64,000 nt of DNA from Pseudomonas sp. GV071 (GTDB taxonomy: Bacteria; Pseudomonadota; Gammaproteobacteria; Pseudomonadales; Pseudomonadaceae). The position numbers and the translations under genes were made by a program. The notes below the pieces were generated by a model that saw only the letters and a list, made by a program, of their open reading frames with translations, searched no databases and was not told where the DNA came from. The stretch lies in NCBI RefSeq assembly GCF_003050835.1, contig NZ_QAOJ01000001.1:124001-188000 (forward strand), given 5' to 3'. Numbering within the stretch: position 1 is the stretch's first letter; each line of letters starts with the position of its first letter. Positions 35,801 through 44,912 of this stretch are shown piece by piece.

Positions 35801-38251
35801 GACGCGCTGTTTGGCGGGTTCTACAACGACACCTACCTGTTCAACCTGGGCGATGGCCAAGACAGCATCAGTGAAGTGGCTATCGGCGACGAAGCTATGG
35901 ATACGCTGAGCTTTGGTGCGGGGATTGAGGCTAACGATATTCAGATACGCAAGGTCGGCGCTGATCTTGTGTTGGTGCACAGCAATGGCAGCGATCAGGT
36001 GGCCATCAAAAACTGGTTCGAGAGCATTGGGCCGGATGCGAATGCAGTGGCGTCCTCACGCATCGAGTGGGTGCGGTTTGACGATGGCACCATCTGGGAT
36101 GTGAACACTCTGCAAGGCCAGATCGGGGTGCAAGGTACCGAGCGGGCCGATACGTTGTTTGGCTGGGCAGGGGATGACTTTATCCATGCCGGTGGCGGCG
36201 ATGATCTGATGGACGGCGGCAGCGGGATGAACCATTTGTTTGGCGATGCGGGCGATGACACCTTGATTGTCGCCGACACCTCGCACGACAACTTCCTGGT
36301 CGGTGGTCGTGGCAACGACACCCTCATCGGAGGCGCCAACAGCGACACCTATGCGTTCAGTTTGGGCGATGGGCAGGACACCATTTTCGAGATCGCCAGC
36401 GATAGCGGCGCGATGGACACCTTGTCGTTCGGTGGCATTTCACCCTATGACATCCAGATACAGCGCGTTGGCGCGGACTTGGTGCTGGCCCACAGCAATG
36501 GCAGCGATCAGGTGACTATCAAGAATTGGTTTGATAGCGCGGGGCTGAATGCTGACGTAGTGGGGGTTTCGCGTATTGAGTGGGTGCGGTTTGACGATGG
36601 CACCGTTTGGGATGTGAACACCCTGCAAAGCAATTTCGGCATGCAGGGAACCGATCGCGCCGATGTGTTGCTTGGCTGGATGGGTGATGACTTTATCCAT
36701 GCCGGTGGCGGTGACGATCTGCTGGACGGCGGCAGCGGGATGAACCATTTGTTTGGCGATGCGGGCGATGACACCTTGATTGTCGCCGGCAACGCGCACG
36801 ACAACCTGCTGGTGGGTGGTCGCGGCAATGACACCCTTACTGGCAGCGCCAACGGCGACACCTATGTGTTCAGCCTGGGCGATGGTCAGGACACCCTTTT
36901 CGAGATCGCCAGCGATAGCGTTGCGATGGACACCTTGTCGTTCGGTGGCATTTCACCCTATGACATCCAGGTGCAGCGCGTTGGCGCGGACTTGGTGCTG
37001 GCCCACAGCAATGGCAGCGATCAGGTGACTATCAAGAATTGGTTTGATAGCGCCGGGCTGAATGCTGACGTAGTGGAGGTTTCGCGTATTGAGTGGGTGC
37101 GGTTTGACGATGGCACCGTTTGGGATGTGAACACCCTGCAAAACAATTTCGGGGTGCAGGGTACCGAGCAGGCCGATGTGTTGCTTGGCTGGATGGGCGA
37201 TGACTTTATCCATGCCGGTGGTGGTGACGATTTGCTGGACGGCGGCAGCGGGATGAACCATCTGTTTGGCGATGCGGGCGATGACACCTTGATGGTCGCC
37301 GGCAACGCGCACGACAACCTGCTGGTAGGTGGTCGCGGCAACGACACCATTACGGGCAGCGCCAACGGCGACACTTATGTGTTCAGCCTGGGCGATGGTC
37401 AGGACGTGATCGTCGAGTCTGCCAATCTGGGCGGCGCGGACGAGTTGGGCTTTGGCTTCGATATCTCGCCTTACGATATTCGGGTGCGTAGAGAGGGCAC
37501 CGATCTGGTATTTGCCCACGTCAACGGCCTAGATCGGGTCACGATCAAGAATTGCTTCACCGACACCAGTTCGTCGGCGCAGGTGGTCGCGTCCTCTCTT
37601 ATTGAAAGGATCGTCTTCGCTAACGGCACCATTTGGGGCGTTGAAGAGCTGCTGGGGCGGATGGGGATCGAGGGCACAGACCAAGCCGATACCATGATCG
37701 GCTGGGCAGGCAACGATTTGATCGAGGCCGGCGGCGGCGACGATTTTATCGATGCTGGTGGTGGCAGCAATTTTATCTTCGGCGGCGCCGGTAACGACAC
37801 CGTGCTGGTCGACACCAACGCGGCGGACAACACGCTGGATGGTGGTCTGGGCAATGACACCCTGTATGGCAGCGCCAACAGCGATACCTACATGTTCTTT
37901 GCCGCGGGAGGACAGGACACCATTGTCGAGACCGCCAGCACCCCCAATGCGGTCGATGTGTTGTATCTCGACGTCAACAGCGAAGACCTGTGGTTCACCC
38001 GCAACGGTGAAGACCTGGATATCGCAGTGATCGGCACCCAGGACAAGGTGACCATCAAGGACTGGTATGCCTCGGAGTTCGCGCGTATCGAGCAGATCCA
38101 GACCTACGATGGCAAAACCCTGCTCGACAGCCAGGTGCAAAACCTGGTGGACGCCATGGCCTCGTTCGCGCCGCCCGCGGCGGGGGAGTTCAGCCAGTCG
38201 GAGAACTACCTGGCGCAGTTGTCGACGGCAATTGCGGTGAATGGGCAGTAA
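32870..38251 (+). CDS. Giant RTX calcium-binding protein, type I secretion substrate
   Basis: A 1,793-residue protein without N-terminal signal peptide. From about residue 27 it consists of RTX nonapeptides (GGxGxDxLx) arranged in eight modules of about 85-100 residues with the pattern DTYVVD...[12 protein letters not shown]...ENLTLTG...GNSLxN. Six C-terminal modules of the haemolysin-related calcium-binding type follow ([36 protein letters not shown]); four begin at an exact 171-residue spacing. The end ([17 protein letters not shown]) fits a type I secretion signal. No enzyme, toxin or adhesin domain is visible, so it may be a structural or surface/biofilm protein that folds on calcium binding outside the cell. 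Exporter genes lie upstream. High GC contrasts with the preceding island. Confidence 0.9.
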   Translation: MDYMTAPVNGLSTSATTAASDSNDHFIGTTASDTLIGGGGNDTLDGGAGDDLLLGGEGNDSVLGGAGNDRLDGGTGSDTLVGGAGDDTYVVDAITDVVSELANSGIDTVESSISLTLATYVENLLLTGTEALNGTGNTSANRLVGNSAANVLNGGTGIDTLIGGDGNDTYVVDALADVVIENANEGIDTVQASVSYALAAHLENLTLTGTGLLTGTGNELDNVLIGNAGANTLYGGLGNDRLDGGSGADTLFGGAGDDTYVVNIATDVVTELADEGSDTVESSVSFTLGDHLENLTLTGSAASAGTGNGLNNVLTGNAASNSLSGGEGSDTLYGGAGNDRLDGGAGDDLLVGGVGNDTYAVDSSSDVLVELAGEGTDLVEASATYSLGDNFENLTLVGEQAIDAYGNALNNVITGNSAANSLFGGDGNDSLRGGAGNDRLNGGVGKDTLVGGSGDDSYVLDSSTDVVIEALDGGIDTVETSISLLLAANVENLLLTGSEAINGTGNSLANQLTGNSAANVLNGGAGNDTLLGGAGNDTYLVDSAGDLVIENAGEGTDTVQASVSYSLGANVENLTLTGGSLIDGAGNSLDNLIVGNWVANVLNGGAGNDTLSAGEGNDRLDGGGGADSMIGGYGNDTYVVDSLDDVVVENVGEGSNDLIESSISLTLGANVEHLTLTGNAAINGTGNASVNILTGNDAANVLAAGAGNDTLRGGAGNDWLDGGSGYDLLEGGAGDDYLFGDSGNDRLDGGSGADTLEGGTGDDTYVVESSGDLVTELGNAGVDTVEASISFGLGANVEHLTLTGSAAINATGNSLNNRLTGNSANNTLDGGAGNDTLVGGAGNDTLSGGTGNNTYLYRKGDGSDTIRSFADGTVGKKNVLQLEAISPDEVSLARRDATLVLSFAGSSDTIILEDVFYSTTDGSRSVPVQSIQFGDGTVWTLTAGGSLSNTLNGQAGRDIIVVSDTSDNNVLSGGLGNDALFGGFYNDTYLFNLGDGQDSISEVAIGDEAMDTLSFGAGIEANDIQIRKVGADLVLVHSNGSDQVAIKNWFESIGPDANAVASSRIEWVRFDDGTIWDVNTLQGQIGVQGTERADTLFGWAGDDFIHAGGGDDLMDGGSGMNHLFGDAGDDTLIVADTSHDNFLVGGRGNDTLIGGANSDTYAFSLGDGQDTIFEIASDSGAMDTLSFGGISPYDIQIQRVGADLVLAHSNGSDQVTIKNWFDSAGLNADVVGVSRIEWVRFDDGTVWDVNTLQSNFGMQGTDRADVLLGWMGDDFIHAGGGDDLLDGGSGMNHLFGDAGDDTLIVAGNAHDNLLVGGRGNDTLTGSANGDTYVFSLGDGQDTLFEIASDSVAMDTLSFGGISPYDIQVQRVGADLVLAHSNGSDQVTIKNWFDSAGLNADVVEVSRIEWVRFDDGTVWDVNTLQNNFGVQGTEQADVLLGWMGDDFIHAGGGDDLLDGGSGMNHLFGDAGDDTLMVAGNAHDNLLVGGRGNDTITGSANGDTYVFSLGDGQDVIVESANLGGADELGFGFDISPYDIRVRREGTDLVFAHVNGLDRVTIKNCFTDTSSSAQVVASSLIERIVFANGTIWGVEELLGRMGIEGTDQADTMIGWAGNDLIEAGGGDDFIDAGGGSNFIFGGAGNDTVLVDTNAADNTLDGGLGNDTLYGSANSDTYMFFAAGGQDTIVETASTPNAVDVLYLDVNSEDLWFTRNGEDLDIAVIGTQDKVTIKDWYASEFARIEQIQTYDGKTLLDSQVQNLVDAMASFAPPAAGEFSQSENYLAQLSTAIAVNGQ
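36146..38197 (+). repeat. Exact 513-bp tandem repeats in the RTX gene
   Basis: The same landmark (GCCGAT before the L-x-G-W-x-G-D-D codons) occurs at 36146, 36659, 37172 and 37685, always 513 bp apart. The units starting at 36146, 36659 and 37172 are almost identical over long stretches at the DNA level; the unit from 37685 has diverged. Recent duplication or gene conversion is likely, and copy number may vary between strains. Confidence 0.9.
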
Positions 38252-38311
38252 CGGCCCAGGCTAGTCAGGCTGCTTACTGGGCCGGGGCTGCTGTGTTTGC
38301 AGGCCCGGCCA

Positions 38312-38479
38312 ATCGCGGCTGAAGCCCCTCCCACAGGAGATCACCGGTCCCTGTAGGAGCGGCTTCAGCCGCGATGTTTTTGATCGTCAGCACAGGCCGG
38401 CGTCCCGGCTATCTATCCGCAGCCGAAGCCTGTCCCACAGGAGATCACCGGTCCCTGTGGGAGGGGCTTCAGCCGCGAT
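38312..38479. repeat. REP cluster between the RTX gene and ldcA
   Basis: A REP pair (38312-38375) is followed by a second, imperfect pair ending at 38479. A segment of about 54 bp (38333-38386 and 38437-38490, from CACAGGAGATCACCGGTCCC to TTTTTGATC) is directly repeated 104 bp apart with a few changes. This shows a local tandem duplication of the REP unit. Together with the ldcA leader it accounts for the 384-bp gene-free stretch 38252-38635. Confidence 0.88.
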
Positions 38480-38541
38480 GTTTTTGATCTTCTGCGCAGC
38501 ACCGGGGTGTAGCCGAGTTATCCGCGTGCGACGTTTTCGTA

Positions 38542-38612
38542 CAGCCCCCGCCTCAGGGGGTTACGCCCGTTCGGGTGAGCCTCTACCCTGAGGGCTGCAC
38601 GGGCCAGGCCCG
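38542..38612 (+). promoter_or_regulatory. Structured 5' leader of ldcA
   Basis: Nested complementary segments: CAGCC (38542-38546) with GGCTG (38593-38597), CTCAGGG (38552-38558) with CCCTGAG (38586-38592), and an inner hairpin at 38564-38577 with a GTTC loop. A second small hairpin, CGGGC/GCCCG, spans 38600-38612, 23 bases before the ldcA ATG. No T-run follows, so it is not a standard terminator. It may be a cis-regulatory RNA or an extended operator; I cannot assign it to a known riboswitch class. Confidence 0.5.
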
Positions 38613-38635
38613 GTTACTCTTCAGGCGCTAACAGC

Positions 38636-40888
38636 ATGTATAAAGACCTCAAGTTTCCCGTTCTCATCGTGCACCGCGACATCAAGGCCGACACCGTGGC
38701 CGGTGACCGGGTGCGGGAGATTGCCCGTGAGCTGGAGCTGGAAGGCTTCACCATTATTTCGACCGCGAGCTCAACCGAGGGCCGCATTGTCGCGTCGACC
38801 CACCACGGCCTGGCCTGCATTCTGGTGGCCGCCGAGGGGGCAGGGGAGAACCAGCGTCTGCTGCACGATGTGATCGAGCTGATCCGTGCCGCGCGGGTGC
38901 GGGCGCCGCAGTTGCCGATCTTTGCCCTCGGCGAGCAAGTGACCATCGAGAACGCGCCGGCCGAGGCCATGGCTGATCTCAATCAGTTGCGTGGTCTGCT
39001 TTATCTGTTCGAGGACACCGTGCCGTTCCTGGCCCGTCAGGTGGCGCGCGCCGCGCGGATTTATCTGGATGGCTTGCTGCCGCCGTTCTTCAAGGCGCTG
39101 GTGCAGCACACCGCTGAATCCAACTATTCCTGGCACACGCCGGGGCATGGCGGTGGAGTGGCCTATCGCAAGAGCCCGGTGGGCCAGGCGTTTCACCAGT
39201 TTTTTGGCGAGAACACGCTGCGTTCCGACCTCTCGGTGTCAGTGCCGGAGCTGGGCTCTTTGCTCGATCACACCGGCCCGCTGGCGGAAGCCGAGGCCCG
39301 GGCGGCGCGCAATTTTGGCGCTGACCATACCTATTTCGTGATCAATGGCACCTCGACCGCCAACAAGATCGTCTGGCACTCGATGGTTGGCCGTGACGAC
39401 CTGGTGCTGGTGGACCGCAACTGCCACAAGTCGATTCTGCATTCGATCATCATGACCGGCGCTATCCCGCTGTACCTCAGCCCGGAGCGCAACGAGCTGG
39501 GCATCATCGGGCCGATTCCGCTGAGCGAGTTCACCCGTGAGTCGATCCAGGCCAAGATCGACGCCAGCCCGCTGGCTCGCGGTCGTGAGCCGAAGGTCAA
39601 GCTGGTGGTGGTAACCAACTCCACCTATGACGGCCTGTGCTACAACGCCGAGCTGATCAAAAAGACCATCGGCGACAGCGTCGAAGTGGTGCATTTCGAT
39701 GAGGCCTGGTACGCCTACGCCGCCTTCCATGAGTTCTACGCCGGCCGTTACGGCATGGGCACCTCGCGCACCGACGACGGCCCGCTGGTGTTCACCACCC
39801 ATTCCACCCACAAGTTGCTGGCGGCGTTCAGCCAGGCCTCGATGATTCATGTGCAGGACGGCGGCGCGCGCCAGCTGGACCGTGACCGCTTCAACGAAGC
39901 GTTCATGATGCATATCTCCACCTCGCCGCAGTACGGCATCATCGCCTCCCTCGATGTGGCCTCGGCGATGATGGAAGGCCCGGCCGGGCGTTCGCTGATT
40001 CAGGAAACCTTTGATGAGGCGCTGAGCTTCCGTCGCGCCCTGGCCAATCTGCGCCAGAACCTGAGTGCCGAAGACTGGTGGTTCAGCATCTGGCAGCCGC
40101 CGTTGGCTGAAGGTGCCGATCACGTCAGCACCGCCGATTGGGTGCTGCAGCCGCAGGCCGATTGGCATGGCTTTGGCGATGTGGCCGACGACTATGTATT
40201 GCTCGACCCGATCAAGGTCACCCTGGTCACCCCGGGCCTGACCGCGGGCGGCGCGTTGAGCGAGCGCGGTATTCCGGCGGCGGTGGTCAGCAAGTTCCTC
40301 TGGGAACGGGGCCTGGTGGTGGAAAAAACCGGCCTGTATTCCTTCTTGGTGCTGTTCTCCATGGGCATCACCAAGGGCAAGTGGAGCACGCTGCTCACCG
40401 AGCTGCTGGAGTTCAAGCGTAGTTACGATGCCAACGTGTTGCTGAGCAATTGCCTGCCCTCGATCGTGCGCGAAGACGCCCGTTACCAGAACATGGGCCT
40501 GCGCGATCTGTGCGACGCGCTGCACAGCTGCTACCGCGACAACGCCACGCCGAAGGCGCTGAAGCGCATGTACACAGTGCTGCCGGAAGTGGCGATCAAA
40601 CCGGCCGATGCCTACAACCACCTGGTGCGTGGCGAAGTGGAGGCGGTGCCGATCGACCAACTGATCGGGCGCATCGCGGCGGTGATGTTGGTGCCGTACC
40701 CGCCAGGCATCCCGCTGATCATGCCGGGCGAGCGCTTCACCGAAGCCACCCGCTCGATCATCGACTACCTGGCCTTCGCGCGGACCTTCGACCGCAGCTT
40801 CCCCGGTTTCGATACCGATGTGCACGGCCTGCAGCACGAAGACAGCCCGCAAGGGCGCTGCTATACAGTTGACTGCATCAAGGAGTAA
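38636..40888 (+). CDS. ldcA: Lysine (Orn/Lys/Arg family) decarboxylase LdcA
   Basis: A 750-residue fold-type I PLP decarboxylase with an N-terminal wing domain (about 1-130), a PLP domain with SNYSWHTPGHGGG and the Schiff-base lysine in HSTHKLLAAFSQ (about Lys393), and the C-terminal domain ending in PYPPGIPLIMPGE. The P. aeruginosa orthologue (PA1818) converts lysine to cadaverine in the ArgR-controlled ldcAB operon. The paired antiporter gene follows after 18 bp. The ATG has only a weak Shine-Dalgarno sequence (CAGG), which leaves room for control by the leader. Confidence 0.9.
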   Translation: MYKDLKFPVLIVHRDIKADTVAGDRVREIARELELEGFTIISTASSTEGRIVASTHHGLACILVAAEGAGENQRLLHDVIELIRAARVRAPQLPIFALGEQVTIENAPAEAMADLNQLRGLLYLFEDTVPFLARQVARAARIYLDGLLPPFFKALVQHTAESNYSWHTPGHGGGVAYRKSPVGQAFHQFFGENTLRSDLSVSVPELGSLLDHTGPLAEAEARAARNFGADHTYFVINGTSTANKIVWHSMVGRDDLVLVDRNCHKSILHSIIMTGAIPLYLSPERNELGIIGPIPLSEFTRESIQAKIDASPLARGREPKVKLVVVTNSTYDGLCYNAELIKKTIGDSVEVVHFDEAWYAYAAFHEFYAGRYGMGTSRTDDGPLVFTTHSTHKLLAAFSQASMIHVQDGGARQLDRDRFNEAFMMHISTSPQYGIIASLDVASAMMEGPAGRSLIQETFDEALSFRRALANLRQNLSAEDWWFSIWQPPLAEGADHVSTADWVLQPQADWHGFGDVADDYVLLDPIKVTLVTPGLTAGGALSERGIPAAVVSKFLWERGLVVEKTGLYSFLVLFSMGITKGKWSTLLTELLEFKRSYDANVLLSNCLPSIVREDARYQNMGLRDLCDALHSCYRDNATPKALKRMYTVLPEVAIKPADAYNHLVRGEVEAVPIDQLIGRIAAVMLVPYPPGIPLIMPGERFTEATRSIIDYLAFARTFDRSFPGFDTDVHGLQHEDSPQGRCYTVDCIKE

Positions 40889-40906
40889 TTCAGCCTCGGG
40901 GGATAC

Positions 40907-42265
40907 ATGAGCGAAGCGCAGCAGAACGCAGCACTCAATGACACAGGGAGTATGGGGTTCTGGACCTGCTCGGCGCTGGTGGTAGGCAACATGGTTGGCT
41001 CGGGGGTGTTTCTGTTGCCCTCGGCCCTGGCCGCGTATGGCGGCCTGAGTCTGTACGGCTGGCTGATTTCGAGCATCGGCGCGGTGGTTCTGGCATTGAC
41101 CTTCGCTCGCCTGTCGCGCCTCAACCCCTCGGCCGGTGGCCCTTACGCCTACACCCGTGACGGTTTCGGCGCCTTTGCCGGTTACCTGTGCGCCTGGACC
41201 TATTGGAAGGCGGCGTGGATCGGCAATGCGGCGATCTCGGTGACCTTGGTGGGTTACCTGCAAGTGTTCATTCCCGCCCTGCGTGACCCGGCGTTGGCGA
41301 TTGGCACTGCCATCGCCGCCATCTGGCTGTGCACTCTGATCAACCTGCGCGGCATTGGCGCCTTCGGTGTGGTGCAGAACATTCTGACTGCGCTGAAGCT
41401 GATCCCGTTGTTGCTGATCGGCATCCTCGGCTGGTTTTCCTTTCACCCTGAATACCTGAGCATTCCGCCGGTGGAGTCGCTGCCCGGTGGCGGCGGTTAT
41501 GCCACGGCGATTGCCACCACAGCGGCACTGACCCTGTGGTCGTTCATTGGTCTGGAGTCGGCGACGGTGCCGGCCGAGCACGTCAAAGACCCGAAACGCA
41601 CCATTCCCCGCGCCACTATCTTCGGCACGCTGGTGGCGGCGGCGGTGTACATCCTTTCCATCACTGCCGTGCAGGGGGTGTTGCCGCCGGATGTGCTGAT
41701 GCGTTCCACCGCACCGTTTGCCGACGCCGCGCAGGTGCTGCTAGGGCCCTGGGGTTATTACTTTGTTGCCGGTGGTGCGGTGGTCGCCTGCCTCGGTGCG
41801 CTGAACGGCTGGGTGTTGCTGCAAGGGCAGATTCCCATGGCCACGGCGCGCGATGGCTTGCTGCCGGAGTCACTGGCCAAGGTCAACAAACACAACGTGC
41901 CGGCCAACGGCCTGCTGGTGTCCGGGGTGCTGGTGACCTTGCTGGTGCTGATCGATGGCCAGGGCGACTTGGTCGAAGTGTTCAACGTGATCATCCTGCT
42001 CGGCACCATGACTGGCGTGGTGCCCTACGCCTTCTGCACGGCAGCGCTGTTGCAATTCCTGGCGGTGAAACCGGAGGCGTTCAAACCGCGCGAGCGGGGG
42101 TTGATGGTGGTGATTGGCAGCGTCGGCTTCATCTACTCGATGTGGGCGCTGTATGGCACCGGGCAACAGGCGATCTTTTGGGGGTTCCTGGTGCTGATGG
42201 CAGGGATTCCGCTGTACACCTGGCGGCAGTGGCGCAACCGCGTGCATGGCGTCGCCACCCTTTAA
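40907..42265 (+). CDS. ldcB: APC-family amino acid/diamine antiporter LdcB-like
   Basis: A 452-residue APC-superfamily transporter with about twelve membrane segments. TM1 carries the substrate-binding GNMVGSGVF motif, and TM6 includes TLWSFIGLESATVPAEHVKDPKRTIPRA. It resembles AdiC/CadB-type exchangers. In P. aeruginosa, PA1819 is the lysine/cadaverine antiporter partner of LdcA. It is co-directional with ldcA at an 18-bp gap, with GGGGGA before the ATG. The substrate is inferred from the operon. Confidence 0.85.
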   Translation: MSEAQQNAALNDTGSMGFWTCSALVVGNMVGSGVFLLPSALAAYGGLSLYGWLISSIGAVVLALTFARLSRLNPSAGGPYAYTRDGFGAFAGYLCAWTYWKAAWIGNAAISVTLVGYLQVFIPALRDPALAIGTAIAAIWLCTLINLRGIGAFGVVQNILTALKLIPLLLIGILGWFSFHPEYLSIPPVESLPGGGGYATAIATTAALTLWSFIGLESATVPAEHVKDPKRTIPRATIFGTLVAAAVYILSITAVQGVLPPDVLMRSTAPFADAAQVLLGPWGYYFVAGGAVVACLGALNGWVLLQGQIPMATARDGLLPESLAKVNKHNVPANGLLVSGVLVTLLVLIDGQGDLVEVFNVIILLGTMTGVVPYAFCTAALLQFLAVKPEAFKPRERGLMVVIGSVGFIYSMWALYGTGQQAIFWGFLVLMAGIPLYTWRQWRNRVHGVATL

Positions 42266-42269
42266 GTGC

Positions 42270-42330
42270 ATCGCGGCTGAAGCCGTTCCTACAGAACTGC
42301 ACAATTCGTAGGAGCGGCTTCAGCCGCGAT
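42270..42330. repeat. REPIN between ldcB and nhaB
   Basis: Inverted REP units at 42270-42291 and 42308-42330 with one mismatch (GCCGTTCC for GCCGCTCC). It lies between the convergent ldcB and nhaB 3' ends, so it may serve as a shared mRNA end. Confidence 0.9.
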
Positions 42331-42342
42331 TGATCTAAAGCC

Positions 42343-43839
42343 TTACAACCAATGCGCCACCGCCCACCAACCGAGCAGGCTCATGACGATGGTGTACGGC
42401 AACGCCATCCACGCCATACGCCCGTACGACAAGCGCACCAGCGGCGCCAAGGATGAGGTCAGCAAAAACAGAAACGCTGCCTGGCCATTGGGGGTCGCCA
42501 CGCTCGGCAGGTTGGTGCCGGTGTTGATCGCCACCGCCAGGGTTTCGAAATGCTCGCGGCTCATGTTGCCGGCGGCGAATTCGCGTTTCACTTCGGTGAT
42601 GTAGATGGTGGCGACGAACACGTTGTCGCTGATCGCCGAGAGCAGGCCGTTGGCGATAAACAGCATGGTCGGTTGCTGGTCGGTGGGCAGTGCCAGCACC
42701 GCCTGGATGATCGGGGTGAACAGCTGCTGTTCATGGATCACTGCCACCACGGCAAAAAACACCACCAGTAGGGCCGTGAAGGGCAGTGCGTCTTTGAAGG
42801 CGTTGCCGATCCGGTGTTCGTCGGTGATGCCGCTGAAGGCGGTGATCAGCACGATCACCAGCAAGCCGATCAAGCCCACTTCAGCGACGTGGAAGGCCAG
42901 GCAGCCAATCAGAATTACTGCGGCCAGGCCCTGCACGATCAGCCCGGCAGTGTCGCCCACGGTGCGCGTCTGTGCTTCGCGGGCGGCGTGTTCAGCCAGC
43001 ACGCTGCGCACCGAGGCTGGCAGCTCGGTGCCGTAACCGAACCAGCGCAGCTTCTCCAGCAGCACGCAGGTGACCAGGCCGGCGAACAGCACCGGCATCG
43101 ATACCGGCGCGACGTGTTTGAAGAAGGTGACAAAGTCCCAGCCCACTTCATGGCCAATCAGCAGGTTCTGCGGTTCGCCCACCAGGGTGCATACGCCGCC
43201 CAGCGCCGTGCCGACCGCGCCGTGCATCAGTAGGCTGCGCAGAAAGGCGCGGAACTGGTCGAGTTCCTGGCGCTGCTGCTCGGCGATATCGCCGTCATCG
43301 CTGGCGTCGTCGTGGTTGCTCTGCTTGGAGGCGAAGCGGTGGAACACCTGGTAGAAGCCCAGGCACACGGTGATCACCACCGCGATTACGGTGAGGGCGT
43401 CGAGGAAAGCTGAAAGAAAGGCGGCCAGCAAGCAGAAGGTCAGGCCCAGCAGTGCTTTGGATTTCACTCCCAGCAGCAGCTTGGAGAACACCAACAGCAG
43501 CAGGTCCTTCATGAAGTAGATGCCGGCGACCATAAACATCAGCAGCAAAATCACCGGGAAGTTGTGCGCTAACTCTTCGTACAGCGCCTGCGGAGTGGCC
43601 ATGTTCAGCAGCAGCGCCTCCAGCACCAACAGGCCGCCGGGCTGCAGCGGGTAGCACTTGAGGGCCATGCCCAGGGTGAAAATGAACTCGGCCACCAGCA
43701 TCCAGCCGGCTACCACCGGGCCAACCGTCCACAGGGCCAGAGGGTTTAGCACCAGGAAGGCGATGATGCAGAGCTTGTACCAGCGCGGTGAGTGGCCCAA
43801 AAAGTTTCTGCCAAAGGCATGGGCAAGTGAGGTTGTCAT
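42343..43839 (-). CDS. nhaB: Na+/H+ antiporter NhaB
   Basis: A 498-residue NhaB-type antiporter. The ATG at 43837-43839 gives the family start [22 protein letters not shown]. Longer in-frame starts upstream would add an unrelated Cys/Lys-rich stretch. Multiple hydrophobic helices are visible, with family segments [44 protein letters not shown] and [24 protein letters not shown]. It exchanges cytoplasmic sodium for protons. It is convergent with ldcB and divergent from the crotonase gene, as PA1820 is in P. aeruginosa. Confidence 0.95.
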   Translation of the reverse strand: MTTSLAHAFGRNFLGHSPRWYKLCIIAFLVLNPLALWTVGPVVAGWMLVAEFIFTLGMALKCYPLQPGGLLVLEALLLNMATPQALYEELAHNFPVILLLMFMVAGIYFMKDLLLLVFSKLLLGVKSKALLGLTFCLLAAFLSAFLDALTVIAVVITVCLGFYQVFHRFASKQSNHDDASDDGDIAEQQRQELDQFRAFLRSLLMHGAVGTALGGVCTLVGEPQNLLIGHEVGWDFVTFFKHVAPVSMPVLFAGLVTCVLLEKLRWFGYGTELPASVRSVLAEHAAREAQTRTVGDTAGLIVQGLAAVILIGCLAFHVAEVGLIGLLVIVLITAFSGITDEHRIGNAFKDALPFTALLVVFFAVVAVIHEQQLFTPIIQAVLALPTDQQPTMLFIANGLLSAISDNVFVATIYITEVKREFAAGNMSREHFETLAVAINTGTNLPSVATPNGQAAFLFLLTSSLAPLVRLSYGRMAWMALPYTIVMSLLGWWAVAHWL

Positions 43840-44058
43840 GACGCGGTAGACCTTATTCGAATGGAGTTTTGGGCGCCGGCAAGATGCCAGACAGATCAAG
43901 TGCTTATCGGCTTTACTCAAGCAGGGTGTGAAGACCGGCAGCGTGGTCTGCGTCACACCGCCGGCATCGACTTTTGTCGCGTGCTTGTTATAGTTGGCCG
44001 GTTTTATTCATAACAACATTCTATGCACGCGCGTGCAGCAGAAGTGAGGAAGGCCAAG

Positions 44059-44871
44059 ATGTCCGCCTACAAAGCGTTCCGTGTAGAACTGGCCGACAAG
44101 ATCGCCCATGTGGTGATCAACCGTCCAGAAAAAGTCAACGCCATGAGCGCAGACTTCTGGACCGAAATCGTGGAAATCTTCAACTGGATCGACAGCAACG
44201 ACGAAGTGCGGGTGGTGGTCATTTCTGGCGCCGGCAAGCATTTCTCCTCGGGCATCGACCTGATGATGCTGGCCCAGGTTGGCAACCAGCTGGGCAAAGA
44301 CCCCGGCCGCAACGCCGACGTGCTGCGCCGCAAGATTCTCGAACTTCAAGCTTCGTTCAATGCCGTGGACGCCTGCCGCAAGCCGGTACTGGCGGCCATT
44401 CAGGGCTACTGCCTGGGCGGCGCCATCGACCTGATCAGCGCCTGCGACATGCGTTACTCGACCCTCGATGCGCAGTTCTCGATCAAAGAAATCGACATGG
44501 GCATGGCAGCTGACGTCGGCACCCTGCAGCGTCTGCCACGTATCATCGGCGACGGCATGATGCGCGAGCTGGCCTATACCGGGCGCACCATTGGCGGCGA
44601 AGAAGCGCGCAGCATCGGCCTGGTCAACCGCACCTTCGTTGACGAGGCGGCGTTGCTCGATGGCGTGTTCGGCATTGCCCGCGAGATCGCCAGCAAGTCG
44701 CCGATTGCCATTCGTGGAACCAAGAAAATGATTGGCTACATGCGTGATCACCGCGTTGACGATGGCCTGGAATACGTTGCCGTGTGGAACGCCAACATGT
44801 TGCAGTCGCCCGATTTGCGCATTGCGATGACGGCCCACATGAGCAAGCAAAAGCCGGAATTCGCAGACTGA
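44059..44871 (+). CDS. Crotonase/enoyl-CoA hydratase family protein (PA1821-like)
   Basis: A 270-residue crotonase-fold protein. The ATG at 44059 with GAGGAAGG upstream is preferred over in-frame starts at 44023. The oxyanion-hole segments are visible (SGAGKHFSSGIDLMML at about residues 55-70, and IQGYCLGGAIDLISACDMRY at about 114-133). The acidic residue in SIKEIDMGMAADVG suggests delta3,5-delta2,4-dienoyl-CoA isomerase-like chemistry as an alternative to hydratase. The exact substrate cannot be told from the sequence. Confidence 0.85.
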   Translation: MSAYKAFRVELADKIAHVVINRPEKVNAMSADFWTEIVEIFNWIDSNDEVRVVVISGAGKHFSSGIDLMMLAQVGNQLGKDPGRNADVLRRKILELQASFNAVDACRKPVLAAIQGYCLGGAIDLISACDMRYSTLDAQFSIKEIDMGMAADVGTLQRLPRIIGDGMMRELAYTGRTIGGEEARSIGLVNRTFVDEAALLDGVFGIAREIASKSPIAIRGTKKMIGYMRDHRVDDGLEYVAVWNANMLQSPDLRIAMTAHMSKQKPEFAD

Positions 44872-44912
44872 TGCGCGCGAATTTCTCACTGGCGCGGGAG
44901 GCGCAGTAGGCC

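Noticed and set aside
38542..38612. Guanidine- or lysine-type riboswitch upstream of ldcA
   Set aside because: The visible stems do not match the conserved cores I know of those classes, so only a structured leader is claimed.
39239..41581. Minus-strand frame across ldcA and ldcB (780 codons)
   Set aside because: It spans two intact, recognisable genes in antisense and has no motif.
43960..44058. Sigma-70 promoter of the crotonase gene
   Set aside because: Candidates around 43986-44014 (TTGTTA with a poor -10 box) match too weakly to report as a feature.
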